From: Photorhabdus luminescens subsp. luminescens
GTDB lineage: Bacteria > Pseudomonadota > Gammaproteobacteria > Enterobacterales > Enterobacteriaceae
Assembly (NCBI RefSeq): GCF_001083805.1
Contig: NZ_JXSK01000005.1
Coordinates: 1-64,000 of the forward strand
Direction of reading: 5' to 3'
DNA length: 64,000 bases
The notes beneath the pieces were generated by a model. It made no database searches and was not told the origin of the DNA. It was given only the letters and a program-made list of their open reading frames with translations. The position numbers and the translations under genes were made by a program. Positions 39,996 through 50,130 of the stretch are shown in pieces. Numbering within the stretch: the first letter of the stretch is position 1; each line of letters starts with the position of its first letter.

Positions 39996-40560
39996 TAAAA
40001 TAATTGGAATAGGCTATTTGGAGGGTTTTATTTATTTGATTTTCTATTATTTAAATTTAGTTAGATTTAAAGATATGTTTCTGAATTGTCATTTTATAAC
40101 ACTATAATGTCGTTATCTCTATGGTTTATATTCTGTCATTTAAGTTGTTTATGAAACTCTATTGCATTACGGTTATGAATTATAAGAAATTCTACATATC
40201 AAGATATGCAATCTTATATTAATTCTCCCGATTATAATCTTATTTTAGGCTATTGTTTTGGTCGTAATGATCAAGCTTTACGTTTTTACACAGGTGCGGG
40301 TTCTGTAACAAGTTACACTTATATCTAATGCAAGAAAAAACGCAGGATTAGGAGGTAAGGAATGAATTAATAATCCTGCATCCCGAAAAATACTTTTTTG
40401 CAGAAACAATAAAGTTTGTGAAAATATATGAAAATGACAATGACTATATTTGACGTCATTTTAATCTGTACCTAATGGAATAATACAAATAAACTCACAC
40501 TGAGCTTATGTAATAAAAGATTATTACATTATTATCGTGCGCAATATCACGAAAAAGTCT
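39996..40560. other. AT-rich intergenic region
   Basis: It contains only the coding relic at 40206 and what must be part of the pulA promoter region. Confidence 0.45.
40206..40328 (+). pseudogene. Short coding relic
   Basis: A 40-codon frame reads MQSYINSPDYNLILGYCFGR, then NDQALRFYTGAGSVTSYTYI, which looks protein-like. Just upstream a different frame reads VYETLLHYGYEL, suggesting a frameshifted remnant of a longer gene. There is no ribosome binding site and the family is not recognised. Confidence 0.3.
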
Positions 40561-40606
40561 CTCCTCCTAACTCCTCCTCCCTCTTAGTATCAAAACTAGG
40601 AGGATG
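40561..40606. promoter_or_regulatory. Candidate MalT-box cluster upstream of pulA
   Basis: CTCCTCCT (40561-40568), CTCCTCCTCCC (40571-40581) and AGGAGGATG (40599-40607) resemble MalT boxes in both orientations; AGGGAGGAGG on the minus strand matches 9 of 10 bases of GGGGAKGAGG. MalT activates pulA with maltotriose in Klebsiella, so the same control is likely here. Confidence 0.55.
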
Positions 40607-40697
40607 CTGACTCATCTGAGACATTATTTAATATTTCATTCCTATTTTATTAACAATAATATCGGCGACGATTTATTTCTATTAAAAAGGTCTGATT

Positions 40698-43600
40698 ATG
40701 GTAGCTCCCTTCTGGAAAAGGGCTTACCTGGCCCTATTAAGCAGTACATTCGTTTTACTACTGGCAAGCTGTGATAACAATAGTTCTTTACCCGAACCCC
40801 CGGAGGAACCGATGGCGCATATCCCTAATAAAGTACCCAGTGAAGCTGCTGTTGCCGGCAATTTTCAGGCAGTGATCCACTTGGTGGACATTGCTAAGTT
40901 AAGTCAAAACCCAACCACAAACCGTGATTACAGTACCAACACCCTCTACTTATGGAACGATAAAAATTGTGATGCCTTGGCTTCCCCTTCATCAAGCTGG
41001 AACGACACCAGTGCAACTCCCACTGGCAGCGATAATTATGGGCCTTACTGGGTCGTGCCGTTAAATAAAAATGAGGGCTGTATCAATTTTATCGTGCGTG
41101 ATGGTAACAACAATAAATTGGTCGACAGTGACCTGAAAATTTCCTTCTCCGATTTCAGTAACCGTACCATCTCGGTGATACCCGGCAATCCTCAAATTTA
41201 CGGCAGTCGTGCGGCAGCCTTTAATTCCGTATTTGGTATTTCTCAGGCTTCGGCACATTGGGTCGATAACCAGACTTTGTTGTGGTCGGGTGGAGCGGAT
41301 AAGCCCCATGTCCGCTTATATTACAATCGGAATGGCAAGGTGGAAGCTAATGATGAAGGAAATTTCACCGATAGCTATCTGGCGTTAACACCGACGACTC
41401 TGAGCCAGAAGACGGCTGAGCGATTCCCGCACTTGAAGAAATTAACAGCGTTCCGCCTGCCAGAGGACACTGATGTCGATACATTGCTTACCGGTGAATT
41501 GGTGGCATTGGCGACCAATGAAACTGGCTTGCTATTGTCGGCTACTCAAGTACAAACGGCTGGTGTGTTGGATGACCGCTTCGCTAACGCTGCTGAGACA
41601 TTGGAATATGGTGTGCTGGTTAGCGATACTGGTGTTACCTTCCGCTTGTGGGCGCCTACTGCTCAGCATGTTGGGGTGGTTATCTATGATGCAAATAAAC
41701 AGGTCATCGCCAATCATGTAATGAATCGTGATCCTGCTAGTGGTTCCTGGTCATGGCAAGGTGATAAAGATCTGGTTGGCGCTTACTACCGTTATGCTTT
41801 AACGGTATATCATCCATATTCCCGTAATGTGGAGCACTACGAGGTTACTGATCCCTATTCCTACAGCTTGTCCACCAATTCGGAGTACAGTCAAGTCATC
41901 AATTTGGATGATGAGGCGCTAAAACCACAAAATTGGGATAGCCTGCTCATGCCGCGTTCGCAAAATACACCGGCAGATATTGCGCGTATGACCATATATG
42001 AAGCTCATGTTCGCGATCTCTCCGTTGCAGATGGCACGGTACCAGAAACTTGGCGCGGTAAGTATCTCGCTCTCACTGCTGACAACAGCGATATGTTCAA
42101 ACACCTTAAGGCATTGAGCCAGGCAGGGGTTACTCATATGGAGTTGTTGCCGGTATTCGATGTCGCTTCTATTAATGAATTCAGCAATGAAGTGGCTGAT
42201 CTGAATCACCCGTTTAGTCGTTTGTGCCAAGTCAACCCAAAGGTGAGAAATAGCCGTTTCGCTCATTATTGCAGTAGTTCACAGACTGTGGGTGAAGTAT
42301 TGCAGAAATTACAGCGTGGTGACAGAGCCAATAACCCGCAGGTACAAGAGCTGAATGCAATGATTGCAGAAACCGACTCCTACAACTGGGGCTACGATCC
42401 GTTTCATTATTCGGTACCAGAAGGTTCTTATGCCACTGATGCGGAAGGTTCGGTACGTATAAAAGAGTTTCGCGCCATGATTCAGGCCATCAAGCAGCAA
42501 TTGGGGATGAATGTGATCATGGACGTGGCGTATAACCATACCAACGCCGCCGGGCCGACGCACCGATCCTCGGTATTGGATAAGGTAGTGCCTTGGTATT
42601 ACCATCGTTTGAATGAGATCACGGGTAGTGTTGAATCTAACACCTGTTGTCACGATACGGCTCCAGAGCACCGCATGTTCGCTAAACTCATTGAAGACTC
42701 GTTGGTGACTTGGGTTAAGGGCTATAAAATCGACGCGTTTCGATTTGATTTAATGGGCTACCATCCTAAGGCTCAGATTTTATCGGCACTAGCAAAAGTA
42801 CGTAGGATTAATCCATCGGTCTACTTTTTCGGTGAAGGTTGGAATTCCGGGCAGGGTGACCGTTTCGAGATTGCTTCACAGATTAATCTTAAAGGTACTG
42901 GAATTGGTACTTTCTCTGATCGACTGCGCGACGCGGTACAAGGTGGCGGGCCGTTTGATTCCGCTGACACTATTCGTATTAACCAGGGGATAGGCAACGG
43001 CGCAGGAACATTACCGAACGAAATGGCTTGGTCAGATACTAATGAGGCACGTCATCTGGCGGATCTGGTACGTCTTGGCATGGCGGGCAATTTGGCTGAT
43101 TTTGTGATGATCAATAAAGATGGGGCAGTAAAAACGGGTCGGGAAATTGACTACAAAGGCGCTATAGCCGGTTATGCCGCTGATCCAATTGAGGTGATCA
43201 ATTATGTCTCTAAGCACGATAACCAAACGCTGTGGGACATAATCAGCTACAAAGCTGCACGTGAGGCGAATCTGGCAACACGAGTTCGTATGCAGGCGAT
43301 ATCCCTCGCCACGACATTCCTTGGACAAGGATTGGCTTTTGCTCAACATGGATCGGAGCTACTACGTTCAAAATCTTTTACTCGCGATTCCTATAATTCC
43401 GGCGATTGGTTTAACCGTGTTAGCTACACCTATCAGGATAACAACTATGATGTTGGTATGCCGGATCAGCGTGTTGATGGCGAAAATTATGCATTGATTG
43501 AAAAAGTGAAAAATGTGGTAGATAAACCGGGCCAGACTGAATTATTACAGATGACGGCTTTTTATCAGGAATTGTTGCGTTTGCGTCAATTTTCACCACT

Positions 43601-43970
43601 GATGACTCTTGGTGATGGTGTATCGGTTAAACAACGTGTTGATTTTCGTAACGTTGGGCCGCATCAGCAACTTGGATTGCTGGTGATGACCATAGATGAC
43701 GGTAATACAACGGGCGATGACCGTGATTCGCGATTTGACGGCCTAGTGGTGGTAATTAATGCGGCTCCACATCCTGCCACGGTAAGAGATCTTAACGTCA
43801 GAGGGTTGAAGTTGAATGAAATTCAGAGAGAGCTAGGTAGCATTTCTCTGGCGGCGGGTACCAGAATCGCGAAAGATGGCACGGTCACGCTGCCGGCTTG
43901 GTCGGTAGCGGTGCTGGTTTTGCCGCAGGATGGGAAGCGCGGTATTGGTTTGCCTGTCCGTAGAAAGTAA
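40698..43970 (+). CDS. pulA: Pullulanase-type alpha-1,6-glucosidase, lipoprotein
   Basis: This 1090-residue GH13 debranching enzyme hydrolyses alpha-1,6 links of pullulan and branched dextrins. A lipoprotein signal ends in LLASC (Cys25). Starch-binding and N-terminal beta domains follow, then an early-set domain (GVTFRLWAPTAQHVGVVIYD near residue 320). The catalytic barrel has YNWGYDPFHYSVPEGSYAT (pullulanase signature), MDVAYNHT, IDAFRFDLMG (nucleophile Asp), FFGEGWN (acid Glu) and YVSKHDNQT. Residue +2 after Cys is Asp, the inner-membrane retention signal in E. coli, as in Klebsiella PulA, which reaches the surface by type II secretion. No type II genes are in this window. Confidence 0.95.
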   Translation: MVAPFWKRAYLALLSSTFVLLLASCDNNSSLPEPPEEPMAHIPNKVPSEAAVAGNFQAVIHLVDIAKLSQNPTTNRDYSTNTLYLWNDKNCDALASPSSSWNDTSATPTGSDNYGPYWVVPLNKNEGCINFIVRDGNNNKLVDSDLKISFSDFSNRTISVIPGNPQIYGSRAAAFNSVFGISQASAHWVDNQTLLWSGGADKPHVRLYYNRNGKVEANDEGNFTDSYLALTPTTLSQKTAERFPHLKKLTAFRLPEDTDVDTLLTGELVALATNETGLLLSATQVQTAGVLDDRFANAAETLEYGVLVSDTGVTFRLWAPTAQHVGVVIYDANKQVIANHVMNRDPASGSWSWQGDKDLVGAYYRYALTVYHPYSRNVEHYEVTDPYSYSLSTNSEYSQVINLDDEALKPQNWDSLLMPRSQNTPADIARMTIYEAHVRDLSVADGTVPETWRGKYLALTADNSDMFKHLKALSQAGVTHMELLPVFDVASINEFSNEVADLNHPFSRLCQVNPKVRNSRFAHYCSSSQTVGEVLQKLQRGDRANNPQVQELNAMIAETDSYNWGYDPFHYSVPEGSYATDAEGSVRIKEFRAMIQAIKQQLGMNVIMDVAYNHTNAAGPTHRSSVLDKVVPWYYHRLNEITGSVESNTCCHDTAPEHRMFAKLIEDSLVTWVKGYKIDAFRFDLMGYHPKAQILSALAKVRRINPSVYFFGEGWNSGQGDRFEIASQINLKGTGIGTFSDRLRDAVQGGGPFDSADTIRINQGIGNGAGTLPNEMAWSDTNEARHLADLVRLGMAGNLADFVMINKDGAVKTGREIDYKGAIAGYAADPIEVINYVSKHDNQTLWDIISYKAAREANLATRVRMQAISLATTFLGQGLAFAQHGSELLRSKSFTRDSYNSGDWFNRVSYTYQDNNYDVGMPDQRVDGENYALIEKVKNVVDKPGQTELLQMTAFYQELLRLRQFSPLMTLGDGVSVKQRVDFRNVGPHQQLGLLVMTIDDGNTTGDDRDSRFDGLVVVINAAPHPATVRDLNVRGLKLNEIQRELGSISLAAGTRIAKDGTVTLPAWSVAVLVLPQDGKRGIGLPVRRK

Positions 43971-43999
43971 CGCTTAGGAATTTTCCATTGTTTACATCG

Positions 44000-44028
44000 G
44001 GGCGGTTTGTCCAGACCGCCCATTTTTA
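44000..44028 (+). terminator. pulA terminator
   Basis: GGGCGGT and ACCGCCC form a 7-bp stem around an 8-nt loop, followed by ATTTTTAT. Confidence 0.85.
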
Positions 44029-44318
44029 TCTTGAAAGGGTACCCCTCCCGCTTTTATTGTTGGTGATAATTGACATCATCATGTTGCTGCTTGCTTCACA
44101 AAATAGGTGGCTTTATAAGCTTAATTTTCCCATTGGTTACGGCGCTTAATAGTTTAAAAGTCAGTAATTTGTATTGACATAATAAAAAAATATGATGATA
44201 TGGTTTTATTCGATTGTAAATTATACAAAATTGTTGGTGGTGGCTTTTTGGAAAGGATGGCAGTAGGTCAATGCTCATCTCATCGCTTTTTATTCATCAC
44301 CACACAGAAGGAGACAAG
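44029..44318. other. Intergenic region upstream of the Wadjet operon
   Basis: About 290 bp of AT-rich DNA that should hold the jetA promoter. No gene or repeat is seen. Confidence 0.45.
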
Positions 44319-45779
44319 TTGAATTTCCAAGGATTACAGGCAAAGTACCGCCGACTATTTCAGGAAAGTGCTGCCTGGAAACTGTTGAGAGCTGATAATG
44401 CTCCTTTAATTTTGGCATTTTTGGGGGAATTGTTTTCCGAGGATAGTGAAGTCCCTTTTAGTCGTGCTCGTGTGTCACTTGATGCAGAGTTGGTACGCTG
44501 TCGCGAACTTGGTCTTTGGGAAACTGAAACGGGAGCGGGCACTTATCTCAATAAATGGATTCGGGAAGGCTGGTTGCGTGAGATGGATGACACATTAACT
44601 AAAACGGATGCCAGTGAAATTGCACTCCGTTTTAGCCAGGGGCTTGATGAACGCAATTCAGGAACTACTGCGTCTCATCTTCGAATTGTGCAGGAAGCGG
44701 TCAGGGACTTTGCAGTAGCGATTAGCCCAAATGCCGATGAGCGTGTCGCACTTTTGGAAGATAGAAAATCTGAGATCCAAAGAGAGATTGATGCTCTAAG
44801 GGCCGGCGTTGTGACCGAATTAACCGGGGCTGAACAGCGGGAAAGAATTCGTGAAATTTACCAACTGGCTTCTGTTTTAACGGGTGATTTTCGCCGTGTT
44901 GAAGATGAAATTCGTCGGTTGGATCAGGAAATTCGTATTCAAATTATTGAGGGGGACTCCACCAGAGGAGATATCCTGCTTGCTGTTTTAGAAAAAGAAG
45001 CATTACTGGCTAAAACGGATGCCGGTAGTGCGTTTGAAAGCTTTTTTGATTTGTTATGTGATCAAAATAGAACTATGGAGCTACGAGATCAGCTTCGCAG
45101 TATTTTAAGTCGTCCGGTCGCAGAACACTTAAGTGCCCAACAGCGGCAATTCTTAAGTCAGCTCATGAGAGAACTAAGCCGCGAGAGTGACAGAGTTTTT
45201 CAAATTAGGCGAAGAACGGAAGAGAGTTTACGTGCTTACATAGAGAGTGGTACTGCTCAAGAAAATCGTGCGGTTGATAGATTGCTTGGTCAATTAGAAC
45301 GACTCGCTATTGAATTGAAGAACTCAGGTTATGACTTGCAAACGGCAACAACGCTGTCATTGCCTGTTGGCGCGGCAAGTATTAGCTCTCCTGAAAGCAT
45401 GCTGCTTAAATCACCTGATGAAAAGCTGGATACTTCAGGTGCTGAAGAACAGCTCAACTCTCGGGAACCGAGTATGCAAATGCTGGATTGCCTTGATGTT
45501 GTTCAAATTCGATTAATTGCTGAGAGAGCGTTAGCAACGTTAAAAGAGTTTGGTCCAATGACAATTGCGTCTATTGCAAATTATCAGCCGATTAATTCAG
45601 GGTTGGAGGAGTTAGTTGCCTATTTGCGGGTGGCCAAATCTGTCGGGGCTGCATTATTGGAAGAAAAGGAATCAATTGAAATCAGTGACAAACGGGGAGT
45701 TCGCTTGCGGGCGTCTATACCCACTTTCCTGCTGAGTGCCGACCTGTTTCCAAACAGTTTGGATGAATTGGTTCTTTAG
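44319..45779 (+). CDS. jetA: Wadjet protein JetA (DUF3375)
   Basis: This 486-residue protein is the kleisin-like subunit (MukF analogue) of the Wadjet anti-plasmid condensin. It opens LNFQGLQAKYRRLFQESAAW (winged-helix dimerisation part), has long helical coiled-coil segments in the middle (about residues 130-330) and a C-terminal winged-helix part (RALATLKEFGPMTIASIANY). I chose the TTG at 44319, 5 nt after AAGGAGA; the ATG at 44271 has no ribosome binding site. It is the first gene of jetABCD. Confidence 0.92.
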   Translation: MNFQGLQAKYRRLFQESAAWKLLRADNAPLILAFLGELFSEDSEVPFSRARVSLDAELVRCRELGLWETETGAGTYLNKWIREGWLREMDDTLTKTDASEIALRFSQGLDERNSGTTASHLRIVQEAVRDFAVAISPNADERVALLEDRKSEIQREIDALRAGVVTELTGAEQRERIREIYQLASVLTGDFRRVEDEIRRLDQEIRIQIIEGDSTRGDILLAVLEKEALLAKTDAGSAFESFFDLLCDQNRTMELRDQLRSILSRPVAEHLSAQQRQFLSQLMRELSRESDRVFQIRRRTEESLRAYIESGTAQENRAVDRLLGQLERLAIELKNSGYDLQTATTLSLPVGAASISSPESMLLKSPDEKLDTSGAEEQLNSREPSMQMLDCLDVVQIRLIAERALATLKEFGPMTIASIANYQPINSGLEELVAYLRVAKSVGAALLEEKESIEISDKRGVRLRASIPTFLLSADLFPNSLDELVL

Positions 45780-45812
45780 ACGGTGAATGGAAAATGGTTG
45801 TAGATATATATA

Positions 45813-46721
45813 GTGAGGGCTGTAATGCATGTAGGTAAAAAGTTGAAGAAAGATAAAAGCGCCCTCGCTACCTCTGGGAAGTCTCATTCCGATCCTCAGG
45901 AAGAACAGAAAACAGGGTTCTTCGATCAGTTGATAAAACACCATACTCAATCAGAGTATGACCCGCTTACAGATACAGCCAGCGTTGAATCTGATGTTGC
46001 TTTTTCGGTTATCAATCAAAGCTCATCCTGTGAAGTTGATGATGAATCAATCAGTAAGCACGCTGAAAACTCAAACAGCGATATGCCGCCTGATGCGCGC
46101 CGGGTGTTGGTTAGCTTGCTGCGTCAGGGGGTTATCTTGTCTTCGCAGAAAGCTAAATTGTTTGAATTACTTTGTCGATACCAATGTGCTGTACGCAAAC
46201 ATCTGTCAGAAGTCTATTTGAAGTTAGTCTTAGATGAAAAAGCCGGTGTCGCCTTTATAGCTGGCTTTCAGAATGAGGAAGATACTGAATCATTGGGTAT
46301 AGATGATGAAGAGGTTGTCTCTCTGATTAGCCGAAGGACGCTCTCTTTATACGATACATTGTTGCTGCTAGTGCTGCGTAAACACTACCAGGAGCGGGAA
46401 ACATCGGGAGAGCAAAGAATTATCATTGATATAGAACGTATAGAATCCCATCTGACGCCGTTTTTACCGCTGACAAACAGTACTAAATCTGACCGGAGAA
46501 AACTTAAGGGCGCTCTTGATAAAATGGTAACGAAAAAAATATTGAGTTCAGTCCGGGGAAGCGAGGATCGCTTCGAGATTACGCCAGTGATCCGTTATGT
46601 AGTCAGCGCTGAATTTCTCGAAAGCATGCTTAATGAATACCTGAAAATGGCGGGAGAGAAGGGTATTGAGCTAAATAAAAATGGCAGCGCCGCTGTTGAT
46701 TATCAAGATGAAGAGGAATAG
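45813..46721 (+). CDS. jetB: Wadjet protein JetB (DUF4194)
   Basis: This 302-residue protein is the KITE-type subunit (MukE analogue). An acidic, low-complexity N-terminus of about 90 residues precedes the DUF4194 domain (VLVSLLRQGVILSSQKAKLF; LISRRTLSLYDTLLLLVLRKHY; LKGALDKMVTKKILSSVRGSEDRFEI in part). ATG 45825 (MHVGKKLK) is an alternative start close to a purine-rich GTGAGGG. It bridges the kleisin JetA and the motor JetC. It ends 13 bp before jetC. Confidence 0.9.
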   Translation: MRAVMHVGKKLKKDKSALATSGKSHSDPQEEQKTGFFDQLIKHHTQSEYDPLTDTASVESDVAFSVINQSSSCEVDDESISKHAENSNSDMPPDARRVLVSLLRQGVILSSQKAKLFELLCRYQCAVRKHLSEVYLKLVLDEKAGVAFIAGFQNEEDTESLGIDDEEVVSLISRRTLSLYDTLLLLVLRKHYQERETSGEQRIIIDIERIESHLTPFLPLTNSTKSDRRKLKGALDKMVTKKILSSVRGSEDRFEITPVIRYVVSAEFLESMLNEYLKMAGEKGIELNKNGSAAVDYQDEEE

Positions 46722-46734
46722 ACAGGAGATGAAA

Positions 46735-49700
46735 ATGACTGATCAAACTCTTTCGGCTAATTCATTATTTCATGTTGGTCAAATCAGATTAGCTGAACTC
46801 TCAGTTTATAACTGGGGGTCATTTAATGGCTTGCATACCGCGTTGATAGATCCTATGGGAACGCTGGTCACTGGAGATAATGGCGCCGGAAAATCGACGT
46901 TTATTGATGGCCTTATGGCTTTGCTGCTTCCTGCTGGAAAGGCAACTTTTAATGTGGCTGCGGCGCAGGGTGATCGCTCTGACCGAACTTTACTTTCCTA
47001 TATGCGGGGAAGTTTTGGATCTGCCCATGACGGAGCGGGGACGAGAGTCAGAAGTAAGCGTGAATATGGCGTGGTGACTGGGCTTAGGGCTTTGTATCAA
47101 GGTGATGATGGGTCAAAAATCACGCTTGCGGCGCTTTTCTGGATTACTAAATCGACGAATGTGCTTGCGGATGTGACACGCGTTTATGTTGTTGCCAAAA
47201 GAGACCTGACTCTTAAGGAAATGCTGAATGCTTTTGGGAACGGTAATGCTCGGGCATTCAAGCAATGGCTTCGTGATGACCCAACGATTACGTGCTGTGA
47301 TGATAATTTTTCTGATTATCAAGAGTTGTACCGAAAGCTCCTGTATATGGACAATAAGAATGCGCCTGCGCTTTTGTCGCGGGCGTTAGGTCTGAAAAAA
47401 ATTGATGATTTAACCGGGTTGATTCGTGAATTGGTACTGGAACCGAGTACGGTCAAGGATGATGCTAAAAAGGTCGTGGAAGAGTTTGCTGATCTGGTGG
47501 CAATTCATAGTCAATTAGTGGATGCAAGAGCACAAAAAGTGCACTTATCCAGGTTACCTGAACTCAACGCAATTATCGAAAAAACAACGAAAGAATTTGC
47601 GGAGCTGATAGCTGAGAAAAATAGTCTCCCGGTCTACTTTGGGGAGATTTTCGCACAATTGTGGAGTGAAAAAATTGCCGATATTAAGGCTGAACTGGAA
47701 GCGCTACTCCTCAAAATTAGCCAAGCTGAAGAGCAGAAAGTGGATGCGAATAAGTTGGTTGAGCGAAGGCACGAGGAATATCTTCAATTTGGTGGGGATA
47801 AAATAGAGTCGCTGAGAAAAGAGGTTGATCATACCCAAGTTCAATTGAGTCGGGTGGTTAGAAATTCATCGCAATATCAAACTCATGCCAACGAGCTGGC
47901 TCTTCCCTCTGTATTAGAGGAGGCGGTGTTTCTTAAAAATCAATCCGTAGCATCAACCCGGCTTGCCAGTATTCAGCAAGAAGAAGGAGAGTATCAGGAC
48001 AGGTTTGCCACCATCAGTGCTAAATTCAGTGGGCTACAAGCCAATATCCATGATATCTCTCAGGAAATTCGTGAGATCGAGGCAAGACCCGATTCCAATA
48101 TTGATGTGAAATATCAGCAACTGCGAGATGAACTGGTTAATTCCTTGGAATTAAGTAAGGACCAATGTGTATTTATCGGTGAGCTTATCGATGTCGAAGA
48201 TCGTGAAAAGAGCTGGCAGGGCGCGATAGAGAGGGCGTTAGGCGGGTTACGAACCACACTTGCTGTGCCACATCATTGTTATTCGATGGTGACTCGCTGG
48301 TTGAACGCCCGGCATACGGGTTTACATGTCCGTGTTCAAGTTGTGAATGATTCTACGACTCAAGGCCAATCGGCGGCGTTTAAGTCTGATGGTTATCTAA
48401 AGAAATTGGTATGGCGTAATCACCCTTATCGAGAGTGGCTCAAGCACCATTTGCAGCGATTTGACCTGCAATGTGTTTCAAGCACGGAAGAATTGGATCA
48501 AACCCCGTTTTCGATGACACAGCAGGGGCTAATGCACATGGATAAGGGGCGTTTTGAGAAAAAAGATCAGCACCGGATAGATGACAGAAGGCGCTGGTGT
48601 CTGGGTTTTTCAAATAAATCACGTTTAGCCATTCTTAATAACGATAAAAAAGAGTTAACTCTGCAACTGGCGGAAACCGAGAAAAAGGTGAGTCAAGCCC
48701 GTCAAGATTTGAATTCTGTTTCTGATCGTAAAATTCTTTGGGAGAAGATCCAAGGTTACCGCTGGGATGATATTAATGCTCCTTACTGGCACGAAAAGCT
48801 GTCTGATTTGCAGGCTGATCTCAAGGTGTTGGAACAGTCAGGGGGTGATCTTGAGAAGGCCAGAGAGCGTTGGGAATCTGCTAAAGAGCAGCTAGTTCAA
48901 ATTCAATCGGTATTAAATCAGCTCAACTCTGATTCTGGCGGCGTTAAAAATACGCTGAAAAATGCAAAAGAAGAATGGAGTAAAGCGCAGGCAAAAGCGT
49001 CGAAAGGATTACCTGATTCAGCCAGGCAATTACTTGAGATTCGGGTTGGCGTACTTAATACAAACGATTTAGGCCGGATGTCTGAATTGGTGTTGAAAGT
49101 TGAAGACGATTTGGAACGTCTGTTAGATATTAGCCGAAACAGTAAAGACAAAGCGGAAAGATTAGCCATTAGCGTTATGGTCTCATTCAGGTCTAACGAT
49201 AAATGGCAAGTCTTCACGGTTGACTGGCAAAGCAATATTGATGGCTTACCGGATTATCTTAATCATTTGCGACAACTGGAAGAGGAAGGGCTTCCCAACC
49301 TTGTGGAGCAGTTTATTGAGCGGTTGAATAAGCATGCAACGCAGTCACTGGCGCGGATTAAAACTAAGCTTGAATCTGAACGGGAAGATGTCCTCGAGCG
49401 GATTGATATCATTAACCGGGTCCTCAAGCGTACAGAGTTTCGAGTGGGGACACATTTAAAGCTGGGTTCAAAGAGAGAGAAATTCCCACATGTTAATGAG
49501 TTTGAACAGCATTTGCGTAAGGTGCTTAGTCAGGTAACCAGTGATGACCATGAAGCACGGTTCCGTCAATTGGCTAAGGTAGTTGAAATACTTGGGAAAG
49601 CAAGTGCGCCGGGCTCCTCAAATACATTGGAAAGTTTAAGGCTGCTTGATCCTCGTTATCAGATGTCGTTTTATGCTGAAGAGTTGGATAGTAATACCGG

Positions 49701-50130
49701 TGAGATTCGTGATGTATTGGAGTCATCCAGTGGAAAGTCAGGTGGGGAGAAAGAGTCATTTGCGGCGACGATTGTAGCGGCAAGTCTGGCCTATGTTTTG
49801 ACGCCAGATGGCTATGATCGACCGGTTTACTGTACTGTTTTCTTGGATGAAGCATTCTCAAATACGGCTGAAACGGTAAGTCGGCGTGTGCTCCGAGTAT
49901 TTAGAGAGCTCCATATTCACGTTAATTTGATTACGCCTTATAAGAACTTGAATCTAGCAAGAGAATCTGCTCGTTCCCTGCTCATTGCGGAAAGAGATCA
50001 GGAAAACCATGACAGCCATTTATGTGAAGTGACTTGGGAAGAGATTGACCGAAGAATGAACGAAGGGAAGGAGAGAAAGTTGCCTGATGAGGCTGCTGAT
50101 CTGGGTATTGAGTTTGAGAAACTGACATGA
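46735..50130 (+). CDS. jetC: Wadjet SMC-like ATPase JetC
   Basis: This 1131-residue SMC/MukB-like motor extrudes DNA loops. The Walker A motif is GDNGAGKST (from residue 47), long coiled coils run from about 280 to 950 with a hinge region near 480-620, and the signature motif SSGKSGGEKESFA (near 1000) and Walker B FLDEAFSNT (near 1036) are intact. ATG 46735 has GGAG 6 nt upstream; earlier in-frame starts overlap jetB. Its stop codon overlaps the jetD ATG as ATGA. Confidence 0.94.
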   Translation: MTDQTLSANSLFHVGQIRLAELSVYNWGSFNGLHTALIDPMGTLVTGDNGAGKSTFIDGLMALLLPAGKATFNVAAAQGDRSDRTLLSYMRGSFGSAHDGAGTRVRSKREYGVVTGLRALYQGDDGSKITLAALFWITKSTNVLADVTRVYVVAKRDLTLKEMLNAFGNGNARAFKQWLRDDPTITCCDDNFSDYQELYRKLLYMDNKNAPALLSRALGLKKIDDLTGLIRELVLEPSTVKDDAKKVVEEFADLVAIHSQLVDARAQKVHLSRLPELNAIIEKTTKEFAELIAEKNSLPVYFGEIFAQLWSEKIADIKAELEALLLKISQAEEQKVDANKLVERRHEEYLQFGGDKIESLRKEVDHTQVQLSRVVRNSSQYQTHANELALPSVLEEAVFLKNQSVASTRLASIQQEEGEYQDRFATISAKFSGLQANIHDISQEIREIEARPDSNIDVKYQQLRDELVNSLELSKDQCVFIGELIDVEDREKSWQGAIERALGGLRTTLAVPHHCYSMVTRWLNARHTGLHVRVQVVNDSTTQGQSAAFKSDGYLKKLVWRNHPYREWLKHHLQRFDLQCVSSTEELDQTPFSMTQQGLMHMDKGRFEKKDQHRIDDRRRWCLGFSNKSRLAILNNDKKELTLQLAETEKKVSQARQDLNSVSDRKILWEKIQGYRWDDINAPYWHEKLSDLQADLKVLEQSGGDLEKARERWESAKEQLVQIQSVLNQLNSDSGGVKNTLKNAKEEWSKAQAKASKGLPDSARQLLEIRVGVLNTNDLGRMSELVLKVEDDLERLLDISRNSKDKAERLAISVMVSFRSNDKWQVFTVDWQSNIDGLPDYLNHLRQLEEEGLPNLVEQFIERLNKHATQSLARIKTKLESEREDVLERIDIINRVLKRTEFRVGTHLKLGSKREKFPHVNEFEQHLRKVLSQVTSDDHEARFRQLAKVVEILGKASAPGSSNTLESLRLLDPRYQMSFYAEELDSNTGEIRDVLESSSGKSGGEKESFAATIVAASLAYVLTPDGYDRPVYCTVFLDEAFSNTAETVSRRVLRVFRELHIHVNLITPYKNLNLARESARSLLIAERDQENHDSHLCEVTWEEIDRRMNEGKERKLPDEAADLGIEFEKLT

